From assembly GCF_013141775.1 (NCBI RefSeq), contig NZ_WHOB01000078.1:38635-102634 (forward strand): DNA of 64,000 nucleotides. The letters are read 5' to 3'. Shown here one piece after another: positions 24,674-33,232 of the stretch. The notes beneath the pieces are model-generated. The model was not told the origin of the DNA. It saw nothing but the letters and a program-made list of their open reading frames with translations, and made no database searches. A program made the translations under genes and the position numbers. Numbering within the stretch: the stretch's first letter is position 1; every line of letters begins with the position of its first letter. Source of the stretch: Paenibacillus phytohabitans (lineage in GTDB: Bacteria > Bacillota > Bacilli > Paenibacillales > Paenibacillaceae).

Positions 24674-26455
24674 ATGCGCAGATATTGGGACCGTTTCAAA
24701 TTTCACAGCCTGTTCATCAAAATATTCATCGTGATGCTGATCAGCATTATTGCTGTAGCCATCGCTTCTTCATGGACCACGGTCCGTATGTCGGAGAAGC
24801 TGTTCATGAACACCTTTAGCATTACGAATACCAAGGTGATCAGCCAGATTAAGGCGAGCTTCGAATCGTTTCATTATTCCATCGTTACTGCCACCAACAA
24901 CACACAGCTGAGCGGCACCATTAAGAGCTTCCTGACGGAAGAGGACTCGAATTCCCTGCGGGTGCTGCGGACCTATTACAATATGACCACGCAGATGAAG
25001 AAGATCCAGTCTACTCTGGACTCCTACCAGGTCGGGATCAAAATCATGGGCAAAAACGGACGCAGCTATTCCACCAATACGAACAATCTGCTGATGAGTG
25101 ACCAGGAGCTGCAGCAGCATGAGCTGACCAGGAATACACTGGCTGAGCCGAAACGGCTGATGTACCAGTTCTATGAGGAGAGCAGCAAGGATTCCCCGCA
25201 GAAAGAGGCTGTGATCGTAGCCAGCAAAGCACTCATGGAACGCACAACGGGCGATATTTACGGAACCTTGTATTTTACCATTCATGAGCAGGATTTCCGC
25301 CCCTTCTATGCAAGCTTTGTCAGCACCGGGAATGATGTGGCGATTCTGAACAGGGATGGAGTCATTGTCTCGAGCAACCGCAGTGATCTGATGGGCCAGC
25401 AGGCGGAGGATTTACTGCAGTTTGCCAAGGAGATTGAAGAGAAGCAGCTGGATTACAAAAATGTTGATTTCCGCGGCACAGATTCCATTCTGATTGCAGA
25501 TTATCTGTCTTCATATGATTTCTATATTGTGAATCTGATTGATAAAAAGACGGCTCTCGGCCAGATGGTCAACGGTAAAATGGTGGTGCTGATCTGCTCA
25601 GCCATCGTCATCGTGGCCCTGATCGTCGTGTTCCTGATCTTCAGAAGGCTGACCCGGTCGCTGACCCTGCTTACCCGGCAGATGTCCAAAATCACCCAGC
25701 GGAACTTCCATAATTACATCACGGTTACCGGAAGCTTTGAATTTCAGGAGCTGGGACATGCCTATAACTATATGCTTGATGAGCTGAATGAGTATGTGGA
25801 GAAGCTGGTCGAGACGCAGAAGGAGCAGCGCAATGCCGAACTGGCTGCCCTGCAGCATCAGATTAACCCGCATTTTCTGTATAATACGCTGGCCTCGGTC
25901 AACTTCCTGGTGCAGCAGGGCAGCCAAGAGAAGGCGGTTCACACGATTCATGCCCTGATCTCGATGCTGCAGAATGCGCTGAGTAACGTCAGTGAGAGTA
26001 TCACGGTAGCGCAGGAGCTTGAGAACCTGAAGTCCTATGTGTTTATCAACCATGTACGCTACGGGGAACGGATCAGAGTGAATTTCTTCATCTCACCGGA
26101 CTGTATGGACTTCCATCTGCCGAAGCTGATCATTCAGCCGTTTATTGAGAATGCTTTTTTCCATGCGTTTACGAAGAAAAGCGGCGGGTATATTCATATC
26201 CTCATCTCCCAGGATGCCGGTTCCCTGCTCTGTGAGGTTGTCGACAACGGAGACGGTATGGATACCGGAGAAGCCGATCTCCCCATGTCCGGGCCTGCGA
26301 GCAAGCGCCAGCTGTTCACCGGGATTGGGATCAAGAATGTGCACGACCGGCTGGTGCTGATGTACGGCGAAGAGTACGGGATTACTATTAAAAGCGTACC
26401 AGGTGAGGGGACAGCCATTAGAATCCGCCTGCCGCTGATCCCGGGACAAAAATAA
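24674..26455 (+). CDS. YesM-type membrane sensor histidine kinase
   Basis: A 593-residue kinase; ATG 24674 begins 'MRRYWDRFKFHS', 5 bp after the regulator's stop. Order: TM1 (about 16-37), extracellular Cache-like sensor, TM2 near 300-322, HAMP, His_kinase domain with the phospho-histidine in 'ALQHQINPHFLYNTL', and ATPase with 'IQPFIENAFFHAF' and 'GIGIKNVHDRL'. YesM-type kinases sense extracellular sugars or polysaccharide fragments, often with the sugar-binding protein. The longer frame back to 24596 overlaps the regulator gene and is unlikely. Confidence 0.93.
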   Translation: MRRYWDRFKFHSLFIKIFIVMLISIIAVAIASSWTTVRMSEKLFMNTFSITNTKVISQIKASFESFHYSIVTATNNTQLSGTIKSFLTEEDSNSLRVLRTYYNMTTQMKKIQSTLDSYQVGIKIMGKNGRSYSTNTNNLLMSDQELQQHELTRNTLAEPKRLMYQFYEESSKDSPQKEAVIVASKALMERTTGDIYGTLYFTIHEQDFRPFYASFVSTGNDVAILNRDGVIVSSNRSDLMGQQAEDLLQFAKEIEEKQLDYKNVDFRGTDSILIADYLSSYDFYIVNLIDKKTALGQMVNGKMVVLICSAIVIVALIVVFLIFRRLTRSLTLLTRQMSKITQRNFHNYITVTGSFEFQELGHAYNYMLDELNEYVEKLVETQKEQRNAELAALQHQINPHFLYNTLASVNFLVQQGSQEKAVHTIHALISMLQNALSNVSESITVAQELENLKSYVFINHVRYGERIRVNFFISPDCMDFHLPKLIIQPFIENAFFHAFTKKSGGYIHILISQDAGSLLCEVVDNGDGMDTGEADLPMSGPASKRQLFTGIGIKNVHDRLVLMYGEEYGITIKSVPGEGTAIRIRLPLIPGQK

Positions 26456-26488
26456 TACCAATATCTAAAAAAAGAACAAATTGCAGAT

Positions 26489-26502
26489 AGGTAGCGCTTA
26501 CA
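26489..26502. promoter_or_regulatory. cre-like site (weaker)
   Basis: AGGTAGCGCTTACA matches the CcpA operator consensus TGWAANCGNTNWCA at 11 of 14 positions, 140 bp before the sugar-binding protein gene. It shares the GCGCTTACA core with the second site. Confidence 0.45.
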
Positions 26503-26584
26503 ATAAGGCGATAAAATGACAAATCCCTATAAAGTAAGTTCTAACGGGGCCTCTTTCGCGGATGATAAGATTACTTATGTAATA

Positions 26585-26598
26585 AATAAGCGCTTACA
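26585..26598. promoter_or_regulatory. cre-like site
   Basis: AATAAGCGCTTACA matches the CcpA operator consensus TGWAANCGNTNWCA at 12 of 14 positions and contains the palindrome TAAGCGCTTA. It sits 45 bp before the sugar-binding lipoprotein gene, suggesting carbon catabolite control of the transporter. Confidence 0.6.
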
Positions 26599-26642
26599 TT
26601 GAAGCGGAACTCATAAAAGCGCATCAAAGGGGAGGATTACAA

Positions 26643-27983
26643 ATGAAAAAAGGCATTGCGTTATTGCTGATTTGCCTGCTTATGCTTACTGCCTGCAGCT
26701 CCAATTCGAACTCTAACTCCGGCTCCAAGAACACAGGTAATGCAGCTGCGGACACCGGGACGGCGGGGAATCCGGCAACGACAGAACCTGCTCAGGCGAA
26801 AGAAATTACAATTTGGGCCTGGGACCCTGCATTCAATATTGCCGCGCTGGAAGTAGCCAAAGCGGAATATGCCAAAACTAACCCTGATGTCAAAATTAAC
26901 ATTGTAGAGTACGCACAGAATGATATTATCCAGAAGCTGAATACAGGCCTTAACTCCGGTACAACCAAAGGGTTGCCGAATATCGTGCTGATCGAGGATT
27001 ACCGCTCCCAGAGCTTCCTGCAATCCTATAAGGATTCCTTCTATGATCTCAGCAGCTCGATTAAAGGCTCCGACTTCGCTGATTATAAGGCAGGACCAAC
27101 CAGCCTGGACGGCAAGCAGTACGGCATTCCTTTTGACTCCGGCGTAACCGGACTCTATGTCAGAACCGATTATCTGGAGCAGGCAGGCTATAAGCTGGCC
27201 GATCTGCAGGATATCGACTGGAACAAATATATTGAAATCGGCAAAGCTGTGAAAGAGAAGACCGGCAAGGCGCTGATTACACTGGACCCGAACGACCTTG
27301 GGCTGATCCGGATGATGATTCAATCCGCCGGTGAATGGTATCTGAAGGAAGACGGCAAGACGCCGAATATTGCCGGCAATGCTCCGCTGAAGGAAGCTTT
27401 TGAAATCTATAAAGGGCTGACAGATTCCAATGTGGCGAATGTGCATGCCGACTGGAGCCAATTCGTTGCAGCGCTGAATAGCGGTGATGTGGCTTCGGTG
27501 CCGACAGGCAACTGGATCACGCCTTCAATCACGGCTGAAGCATCGCAATCCGGCAAGTGGGCCATCGCACCGCTTCCGAAGCTGACCGCGAATGAGTCGG
27601 TTCATGCCTCGAATCTCGGCGGCAGCTCATGGTATGTGATGAATGTGGACGGCAAGGAAACGGCAGCAGACTTCATGGCGAAGACCTTCGGCTCCAATGT
27701 GGAAATGTACCAGAAGCTGCTCACGGATATCGGTGTTATCGGTACGTTCAAAGCGGCTGCGGGCGGAGAGGCTTACGGCCAGGCCAATGAGTTCTTCGGC
27801 GGCCAGAAGGTTGTATCGGATTTCGCCGCCTGGACAGAGCAGATTCCAAGTGTTAATTATGGTATCAATACCTACGCTATCGAAGACATCCTTATTGTTG
27901 AAATGCAGAACTATCTGAACGGCAAGGACATTGACAGTGTGCTGAGCGATGCCCAGGCCCAGGCCGAATCACAGATTAAATAG
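26643..27983 (+). CDS. ABC transporter sugar-binding lipoprotein
   Basis: A 446-residue extracellular solute-binding protein (family 1). Lipobox 'LMLTAC' with Cys18, then a flexible Ser/Asn/Gly/Thr linker (about 19-52), then the binding domain starting 'KEITIWAWDPAFNIAALE'. 'WNKYIEIGKAVKEKTGKAL' and 'NLGGSSWYVMN' fit this family. It captures a carbohydrate for the two permeases that follow. No ATPase gene is nearby, as expected when a shared MsmX-type ATPase is used. No glycosidase adjoins it, so the sugar cannot be named. GGGGAGG precedes the start. Confidence 0.93.
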   Translation: MKKGIALLLICLLMLTACSSNSNSNSGSKNTGNAAADTGTAGNPATTEPAQAKEITIWAWDPAFNIAALEVAKAEYAKTNPDVKINIVEYAQNDIIQKLNTGLNSGTTKGLPNIVLIEDYRSQSFLQSYKDSFYDLSSSIKGSDFADYKAGPTSLDGKQYGIPFDSGVTGLYVRTDYLEQAGYKLADLQDIDWNKYIEIGKAVKEKTGKALITLDPNDLGLIRMMIQSAGEWYLKEDGKTPNIAGNAPLKEAFEIYKGLTDSNVANVHADWSQFVAALNSGDVASVPTGNWITPSITAEASQSGKWAIAPLPKLTANESVHASNLGGSSWYVMNVDGKETAADFMAKTFGSNVEMYQKLLTDIGVIGTFKAAAGGEAYGQANEFFGGQKVVSDFAAWTEQIPSVNYGINTYAIEDILIVEMQNYLNGKDIDSVLSDAQAQAESQIK

Positions 27984-28000
27984 CTGAGTCTGACACACAG

Positions 28001-28161
28001 GTAAACCTTGGGCGTTGCCTGCGGCTCCCGGGCTTTCAGGAGGGCGGGCAGCGTCCTGGGTTTATTTTAAAAGATAAGAATTTATATGCTCCGCGCATAA
28101 ATTATCCTTATCTTTCTCGCTGAAACGGTACCGTCCTAAAAAAGGACGGCAAAGCCGTTTC
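28001..28161 (+). terminator. three consecutive hairpins inside the ABC operon
   Basis: The 209-bp gap between the binding-protein gene and the first permease holds three dyads: TAAACCTTGGGCGTTGCC with GGGCAGCGTCCTGGGTTTA (28002-28063), ATTTATATGC with GCATAAATTAT (28071-28114), and AACGGTACCGTCC with GGACGGCAAAGCCGTT (28122-28161). The first ends in TTTATTTT and may attenuate; together they would give more binding protein than permease from one transcript. Confidence 0.65.
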
Positions 28162-28192
28162 TACTTGAATACCATGAAGGGGCTGGGCCGAT

Positions 28193-29089
28193 GTGAAAAA
28201 AACAAATTCGAGCGTGAGTATCCGTACCAAAAGCGTATTGACCGGATGGTCCTTCGTCCTGCTCGCGGTCATTCTGATCTTCGTCTTCTATTTCTACCCG
28301 ATGCTCCAGGCGCTGATTCTGTCGTTCCAGACAGGAACGGGCAGCAATCTTACTTTCACCGGATTCGACAACTATTCACGGCTGCTGTCTGACAAAACCT
28401 TCATTACGTCCGTTAAGAACACCTTCATTTATCTGCTGGTACAAGTGCCGCTGATGATTGTACTGGCGTTGTTCATCTCGGTGTTGCTGAATGACAGCAA
28501 GCTGAAATTTAAGGGCTTTTTCCGGACGGCGATCTTCCTGCCCTGTGTAACTTCGCTGGTTGCCTATTCCGTAGTGTTCAAATATTTGTTCGCCGGCAAT
28601 GGACTGGTGAATACCATGCTGCTGAAGCTTCAGCTGGTCAGTGCCCCGATTGAGTGGATCACTGATCCGTTCTGGGCCAAAATTACGATTATTATCGCGA
28701 TCACGTGGCGCTGGACGGGCTACAATATGATTTTTTATCTGTCCGCTCTGCAAAATATTGACAATTCCATCTACGAGGCCGCCAGAATTGATGGGGCTTC
28801 GGCGTCACGGCAGTTCTTCGGAATTACTGTCCCGCTGCTGAAGCCGATCATCCTGTTTACCTCGATCACATCCACCATCGGTACCCTGCAGCTGTTCGAT
28901 GAGGTCATGAATATTACGAAGGGCGGTCCGGGGAATGCGACGCAGACGATCTCCCAGTACATTTATAATTTGTCGTTCAAATATTCAGCGGACTTCGGCT
29001 ATGCAGCCACCGTATCGTATTCCATCGTGATTATGATTGCGCTGCTGTCGGTCATCCAGTTCAAAGTGGCAGGTGATAAAAATGGCTAA
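28193..29089 (+). CDS. sugar ABC transporter permease (MalF/UgpA-like)
   Basis: A 298-residue inner-membrane permease from GTG 28193 (AAGGGG 10 bases upstream). There are six membrane segments, the first at about 20-42 ('FVLLAVILIFVFYFYPML'), and the EAA loop that contacts the ATPase: 'EAARIDGASASRQFFGITVP'. 'FDEVMNITKGGPGNAT' is the conserved periplasmic-side string of this family. It pairs with the next permease, which overlaps it by 8 bases, to form the membrane channel for the sugar bound by the upstream lipoprotein. Confidence 0.93.
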   Translation: MKKTNSSVSIRTKSVLTGWSFVLLAVILIFVFYFYPMLQALILSFQTGTGSNLTFTGFDNYSRLLSDKTFITSVKNTFIYLLVQVPLMIVLALFISVLLNDSKLKFKGFFRTAIFLPCVTSLVAYSVVFKYLFAGNGLVNTMLLKLQLVSAPIEWITDPFWAKITIIIAITWRWTGYNMIFYLSALQNIDNSIYEAARIDGASASRQFFGITVPLLKPIILFTSITSTIGTLQLFDEVMNITKGGPGNATQTISQYIYNLSFKYSADFGYAATVSYSIVIMIALLSVIQFKVAGDKNG

Positions 29090-29906
29090 GAGCAAACGTT
29101 TCTTCATGTATCTGTTCCTAAGCATCGCGGCCATTGTCTCGATCTTTCCGTTCTTATGGATGGTGGTCAGCTCCACGAACAAGTCGGTTGACGTCACCCG
29201 CGGGAGGCTGCTGCCCGGTACACATCTGCTGGATAATTTCCAGAAGCTGCTGGACACCACAGATCTGCAGTTATCCCTGATCAATTCCGCTAAAATCTCG
29301 ATCACCACCACCCTGCTGGCGCTGCTGATTGCCTCGCTGGCCGGTTACGGCTTCGAAGTCTTCCGCAGCCGCTCGAAGGATATTGTGTTCAACATCCTGC
29401 TGCTGTCGATGATGATTCCGTTCGCCGCGCTGATGATTCCGCTGTACCGGATGTTCGGCAAAATCTCCAATGTGTTCCCGTGGATGGGCATTGATACAAT
29501 GACTTCGGTCATCCTGCCTACGGTCACGACGGCATTCCTGATCTTCTTCTTCCGGCAGAGCACGAAGATGTTCCCGAAGGAGCTGCTGGAGGCTGGACGG
29601 ATGGATGGTCTCAGCGAGCTGGGCATCTTCCTGCGCATCTATCTTCCGACCATGAAAACCACTTATGCCGCCGGGGCAATCATCACATTCATGTCGAGCT
29701 GGAACAATTATCTCTGGCCGCTGATCGTGCTGCAGACGCCGCAGACGAAGACGATGCCGCTCCTGATCTCTACTCTGGGCTCGGGCTACGCCCCGGACTA
29801 CGGCATGATTATGATCGCGATTGTGATCGGCACGATCCCGACTGCGCTGGTGTTCTTTGTGATGCAGAAGCAGTTTGTGGCTGGGATGATCGGGTCGGTG
29901 AAATAA
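29082..29906 (+). CDS. sugar ABC transporter permease (MalG/UgpE-like)
   Basis: A 274-residue permease; ATG 29082 overlaps the end of the first permease gene by 8 bases, so translation is coupled. The first membrane segment is 'FFMYLFLSIAAIVSIFPFLW', followed by 'STNKSVD', the EAA loop 'EAGRMDGLSELGIFLRIYLP', and 'SSWNNYLWPLIVLQ', all typical of the MalG group. It is the last gene of the operon; a strong hairpin at 30148-30194 probably ends the transcript. Confidence 0.93.
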   Translation: MAKSKRFFMYLFLSIAAIVSIFPFLWMVVSSTNKSVDVTRGRLLPGTHLLDNFQKLLDTTDLQLSLINSAKISITTTLLALLIASLAGYGFEVFRSRSKDIVFNILLLSMMIPFAALMIPLYRMFGKISNVFPWMGIDTMTSVILPTVTTAFLIFFFRQSTKMFPKELLEAGRMDGLSELGIFLRIYLPTMKTTYAAGAIITFMSSWNNYLWPLIVLQTPQTKTMPLLISTLGSGYAPDYGMIMIAIVIGTIPTALVFFVMQKQFVAGMIGSVK

Positions 29907-29956
29907 ATTGAAATAGAAGCTTCCTATTATTGGGAGTAGTCTTGGCTGCAGAGATA

Positions 29957-30065
29957 GTTTGGACTTCCGGCCGCTGTTATATTTGAATTTCCTGATTTAA
30001 GCCGCATTGGTTGCGGTAGAAATTCAAATCTAAAGGCGGACGCTACCGCTCCTACAGTTCCAAAC
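29957..30065. repeat. 109-bp nested palindromic element
   Basis: Nested inverted arms: outer GTTTGGA (29957) with TTCCAAAC (30058-30065), middle ATTTGAATTTC (29981-29991) with GAAATTCAAAT (30019-30029), inner GCCGCA with TTGCGG. It could fold into a branched hairpin. No coding frame fits. Such intergenic palindromes are often repeated in Paenibacillus genomes, but I see one copy here. Confidence 0.7.
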
Positions 30066-30147
30066 ATCTCTTCCGCCACTCTTCCCAATTGGGAAAGATT
30101 CAAGTTCAATTGATTGATGGGGTGTGGGCAAGGAAGGGCAAGTGATC

Positions 30148-30194
30148 AGCGAAAGAGGCAAGCAGCAGAAAGGATGCTGCTTGCCTCTTTCGCT
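30148..30194 (+). terminator. strong hairpin, probable terminator of the ABC operon
   Basis: AGCGAAAGAGGCAAGCAGCA is followed after a 7-base loop by its exact 20-bp complement, then GCTTATTTTA. Only a short U-run follows, so termination is likely but not certain. Confidence 0.75.
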
Positions 30195-30345
30195 TGCTTA
30201 TTTTACTAGACGAGGGTTAAATTAGGGGGGGAGAGAGATAAGATGAGTTGCTTAAATGCGGACATTCATCCCGAATGTGGCGGCTGGAGCGGTGTTCGTT
30301 CAACCATGCAGCAATTGATGTATTCAGCTCCAAGCGGAATTCAGC

Positions 30346-30534
30346 AATAGTTGTATTCTGTACACTTAAAAACAGCGAAAAGGTAGACTCGCCTCTTTTA
30401 ACTGTAGTCTGTACAACTAAATTTGCTTGAATGGGTGAGAACCCATATATATGGACTCTTTAGTTGTACGAAATACAACTAAACAGGTAATTGGTTGTAA
30501 ATCAGACGTTTTAGTTGTACAAAGTGCAGTTAAG
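30346..30534. repeat. quartet repeat element, family A (second copy)
   Basis: Four 25-bp units at 30346-30370, 30397-30421, 30459-30483 and 30510-30534, arms close to TTTAGTTGTA and TACAACTAAA. Steps 51, 62 and 51 bp; intervals 26, 37 and 26 bp. The second interval contains the hairpin ATGGGT-GAGA-ACCCAT. Interval sequences are unlike those of the first copy. A 60-codon frame at 30248-30430 crosses it and looks incidental. Confidence 0.88.
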
Positions 30535-30656
30535 CGTAACGGAGGATATACCATAATCGGGTCACGGCAACCCTCAACAAGCGATTGACCAAGAAACGAA
30601 GTAGCGGGAGCGCTACATTATTTCAAACGGAGCAGAATGAGAGGATGATTCATCCT

Positions 30657-31487
30657 ATGAAGAAGAGAAAGAAACTACTGGTGGTGTTGCTGCTGGCAGC
30701 GGGAATGAGCTTGGCGTTATTAATAGGGGTTAGTGCGGGGAAGGTGCAGGCCGCAGCCAAGGAATATCAGGTGCTGCTCAAGATTAACGATTATTATGTG
30801 CTCTATACGGCACCGAAGGCGCCTTATGTGGATTCACAGGGACGAATGATGATTCCATTGCGCTCGATCAGCGAGCTGCTCGGGGCGAAGGTCAGCTACG
30901 ATGCCAAAAGTAAAACAGCTACAATCGGGATGGATGATGTAACGGTTATGTTCACGATTAGGTCGAAATCCGTTTCGGTTAACGGGGTTGCCCGCTCCAT
31001 GGATACGATTCCGGTATTGGAGCAGAATTCGATGTTCATCCCGGTCAGTGTGCTGGCGGGCAGTTTGGGCATCGTGAGTAAATGGGATCAGAGTAATCAT
31101 CTCTATACAATGACAGGGGACACTCTGATGCAGACGGATATTATTAAATTAGCGATAGAGGATCTGGAGAGAAGCGCCTTTAGAGCACCGCCGGGGGCGA
31201 TTATCAGCAATGAGGCTTTCCGTCCTGTCTCGTACACGTATGACGCGGCAAAGGGCAGCTTTACTGTCAAGTCGCAGAATATAACCGGAAATGATATTCC
31301 GGCAGGAGCATCGGATGTGGCAGCATATGTGGTGTTTAAAGATTCGGTCCAGTTCCCGGTGCAGAAACGGGACAGACCGGCTGTCGGGAAGGGCGGGTTC
31401 ACCTTGGTTACCGCTCAGAAGCAATCGCCCTATCCCCCGCTTTATTTGCTTGTCAAAGGGAGGCTGCTTGACCGCTCCCCCATATAA
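30657..31487 (+). CDS. secreted copper-amine-oxidase-N (stalk) domain protein
   Basis: A 276-residue protein; I start at ATG 30657 ('MKKRKKLLVVLLLAAGM'), which gives a clean signal peptide cut near 'VQAAAKE'. Residues about 35-150 hold one copper-amine-oxidase N-like stalk domain: 'VDSQGRMMIPLRSISELLGA', 'YDAKSKTATI', 'NSMFIPVSVLAGSLG'. The remainder has no recognised fold. This domain is a common surface or wall-associated module in Paenibacillus and is not an oxidase. A similar domain ends the CotH-like protein at 33.2 kb. Confidence 0.8.
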   Translation: MKKRKKLLVVLLLAAGMSLALLIGVSAGKVQAAAKEYQVLLKINDYYVLYTAPKAPYVDSQGRMMIPLRSISELLGAKVSYDAKSKTATIGMDDVTVMFTIRSKSVSVNGVARSMDTIPVLEQNSMFIPVSVLAGSLGIVSKWDQSNHLYTMTGDTLMQTDIIKLAIEDLERSAFRAPPGAIISNEAFRPVSYTYDAAKGSFTVKSQNITGNDIPAGASDVAAYVVFKDSVQFPVQKRDRPAVGKGGFTLVTAQKQSPYPPLYLLVKGRLLDRSPI

Positions 31488-31511
31488 TTACCTGAACAAA
31501 GGTAGAATCAG

Positions 31512-32603
31512 ATGATGAAAGATATGCAGGAAATCGTAAACGCTGTTAGCGGCTTGAAGGAAGATGAAGTACACTTGTATTTCATGCGGATTCTGGCGCA
31601 GATCAAGCGGTTAAAGGAACAGAGTGAGCGGCTTGAAGCACCGCTTGATGAACATATCGCGGGACCGGTTGCCAGCCTACTGGGATACTACACCAGTCTG
31701 ATGGATACTCCCAAAAAGCGGGCATTCTGGGACCCCTCACCGGATTGCACGCATGTGCATATCGTGTGCGGTGATTCCTTCGCCGGAGGCATGAAGCAAG
31801 CGTTGACAGGGCTAGGCTGGACAGACTCGCACAAGCTTGTTACACTGCGGGAGAATTACGCCATAGGTCCGCTTCGCCAGCTGGATTCGCCGGAGGGAAG
31901 GAAGGCCCGGAGTGACTGGTTCCTTCAGAATATCCTGGGATACTCTACCGCCAGCGATGAGTGCGAAGAAATGTATATGGAGCTTATGGACAAGCTGGAG
32001 CAGATTCCCGAACAGGCTCAGGTCGTGATCTGGACCAGCGGCAATGCTTGCGAGCAGACCGGACTGCGTCTTGCTGTTCATCTGCTGGGGAACAGACCGA
32101 ACGGGATTGTGGTGTGCGATGCCTGCGCAATCTGTGAAGAGCTGTACAACACTCCGGATGCCTCCATCAAATACCGTAGTTCCGGTGAGATTCCGGCCGA
32201 TAAGCTTCGGGAGGCGCTGCTGCGCATCCAGGACGGCAACAAGCTTACTGCTGCGGATATCACGCGGCTGGACCTGGAATGGAAGAACATCTCAGAACAG
32301 TCCCGGGTATTGCGGATATGGCAAGACAATGCTGTACTTGAGGTACCGGCTGACTATTATGACAGCTACCTGCTGGAGAAGCTGGACTATCTGAAGCCGC
32401 CGTCCGGAGATGACGGATTCCTGAAATCCGCACGGTTAATTGGAGAGGCGCTGGGATATTGCGAGCAGTGTATTGGAGACGCTTATTTTGAGCACCGGGT
32501 GAGAGAGCTGATCTATAGCGGTGTTCTTGAGATTAAGGGTGTTCCGACAGCAATGAGATTCTACAGTGTAAGGCGCAAGCAGGGCAGGGAAACTGAACGT
32601 TGA
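31512..32603 (+). CDS. DUF1835/DUF3658 protein
   Basis: A 363-residue soluble protein. Around residues 82-210 it has the DUF1835 pattern: 'HIVCGDSFAGGMKQAL', 'LRENYAIGPLRQLDS', 'RSDWFLQNI', 'QVVIWTSGNACEQTGLRL'. The C-terminal part resembles DUF3658: 'LEWKNISEQSRVLRIWQDN', 'VPADYYDSYLLEKL', and 'EALGYCEQCIGDAYFEHRVRELI' without its ends. Neither domain has a confirmed activity. It begins 24 bp after the stalk-domain gene. The next gene, a DinB-fold protein, begins 44 bp later. Confidence 0.8.
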   Translation: MMKDMQEIVNAVSGLKEDEVHLYFMRILAQIKRLKEQSERLEAPLDEHIAGPVASLLGYYTSLMDTPKKRAFWDPSPDCTHVHIVCGDSFAGGMKQALTGLGWTDSHKLVTLRENYAIGPLRQLDSPEGRKARSDWFLQNILGYSTASDECEEMYMELMDKLEQIPEQAQVVIWTSGNACEQTGLRLAVHLLGNRPNGIVVCDACAICEELYNTPDASIKYRSSGEIPADKLREALLRIQDGNKLTAADITRLDLEWKNISEQSRVLRIWQDNAVLEVPADYYDSYLLEKLDYLKPPSGDDGFLKSARLIGEALGYCEQCIGDAYFEHRVRELIYSGVLEIKGVPTAMRFYSVRRKQGRETER

Positions 32604-32647
32604 GTGCCGGAAGGTTGAAGATTACATTACAATTCAGGAGGCAGCCT

Positions 32648-33139
32648 ATGCAAACATTATTCCGTTATAACTGGATGGTCCGCGAGGAATGGTACAAATG
32701 GTGTGAGGAGCTGCCGGAGGAAGAACTGCTGAAGGAACGGACTGGCGGAATGGGCGGAATCCTGAAGACGCTGGTTCACATTATCGATGTGGAATTGAGC
32801 TGGATCCGGGATATGGAGGGGAAGCCTGATTTTCGGGCGGATTTCCCGGAATATAACACTCTGCAGAAGATCAGGGAGCTGGATGCAAGGTTCCGGCCGG
32901 AGGTAGAGCAGTTCGTGCTGGCGTGGCATGAGGGGCTGGAGCAGAACATACTGAAGGATGAACGGGCGGATGGACGGGTCATTGAGGATGCCTGGGGTGA
33001 GGTTATGCGCCACATTATCGCTCATGAGATTCATCATTCCGGCCAGCTCTCTGTATGGTCCAGGGAGCTGGGCAGGAAGCCGGTATCCGCCAATCTGGTG
33101 GGCAGAGGGCTTGCAGGCAGTTTGCCCGGCGGAGAATAA
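32648..33139 (+). CDS. DinB-family protein
   Basis: A 163-residue four-helix DinB/YfiT-fold protein; ATG 32648 follows CAGGAGGCAG. 'HIIDVELSWIRDME' carries the first metal His and 'IIAHEIHHSGQLSVW' the other two, the usual triad for this fold. Members include thiol transferases and maleylpyruvate isomerase-like enzymes; which applies is unknown. The longer frame from 32600 overlaps the previous gene and lacks a ribosome binding site. Confidence 0.88.
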   Translation: MQTLFRYNWMVREEWYKWCEELPEEELLKERTGGMGGILKTLVHIIDVELSWIRDMEGKPDFRADFPEYNTLQKIRELDARFRPEVEQFVLAWHEGLEQNILKDERADGRVIEDAWGEVMRHIIAHEIHHSGQLSVWSRELGRKPVSANLVGRGLAGSLPGGE

Positions 33140-33232
33140 AGGATACTTTCAGTCCTCTTTCAGGTTTGTATTTTACAATGCCAGCAGGCATGAACAAGAT
33201 ACAAATCTGAGTGTTGAGGAGGAATACACATT

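Noticed and set aside
30248..30430. 60-codon gene
   Set aside because: Overlaps the family-A repeat; the product reads as translated repeat arms ('VVFCTLK', 'VVCTTK').
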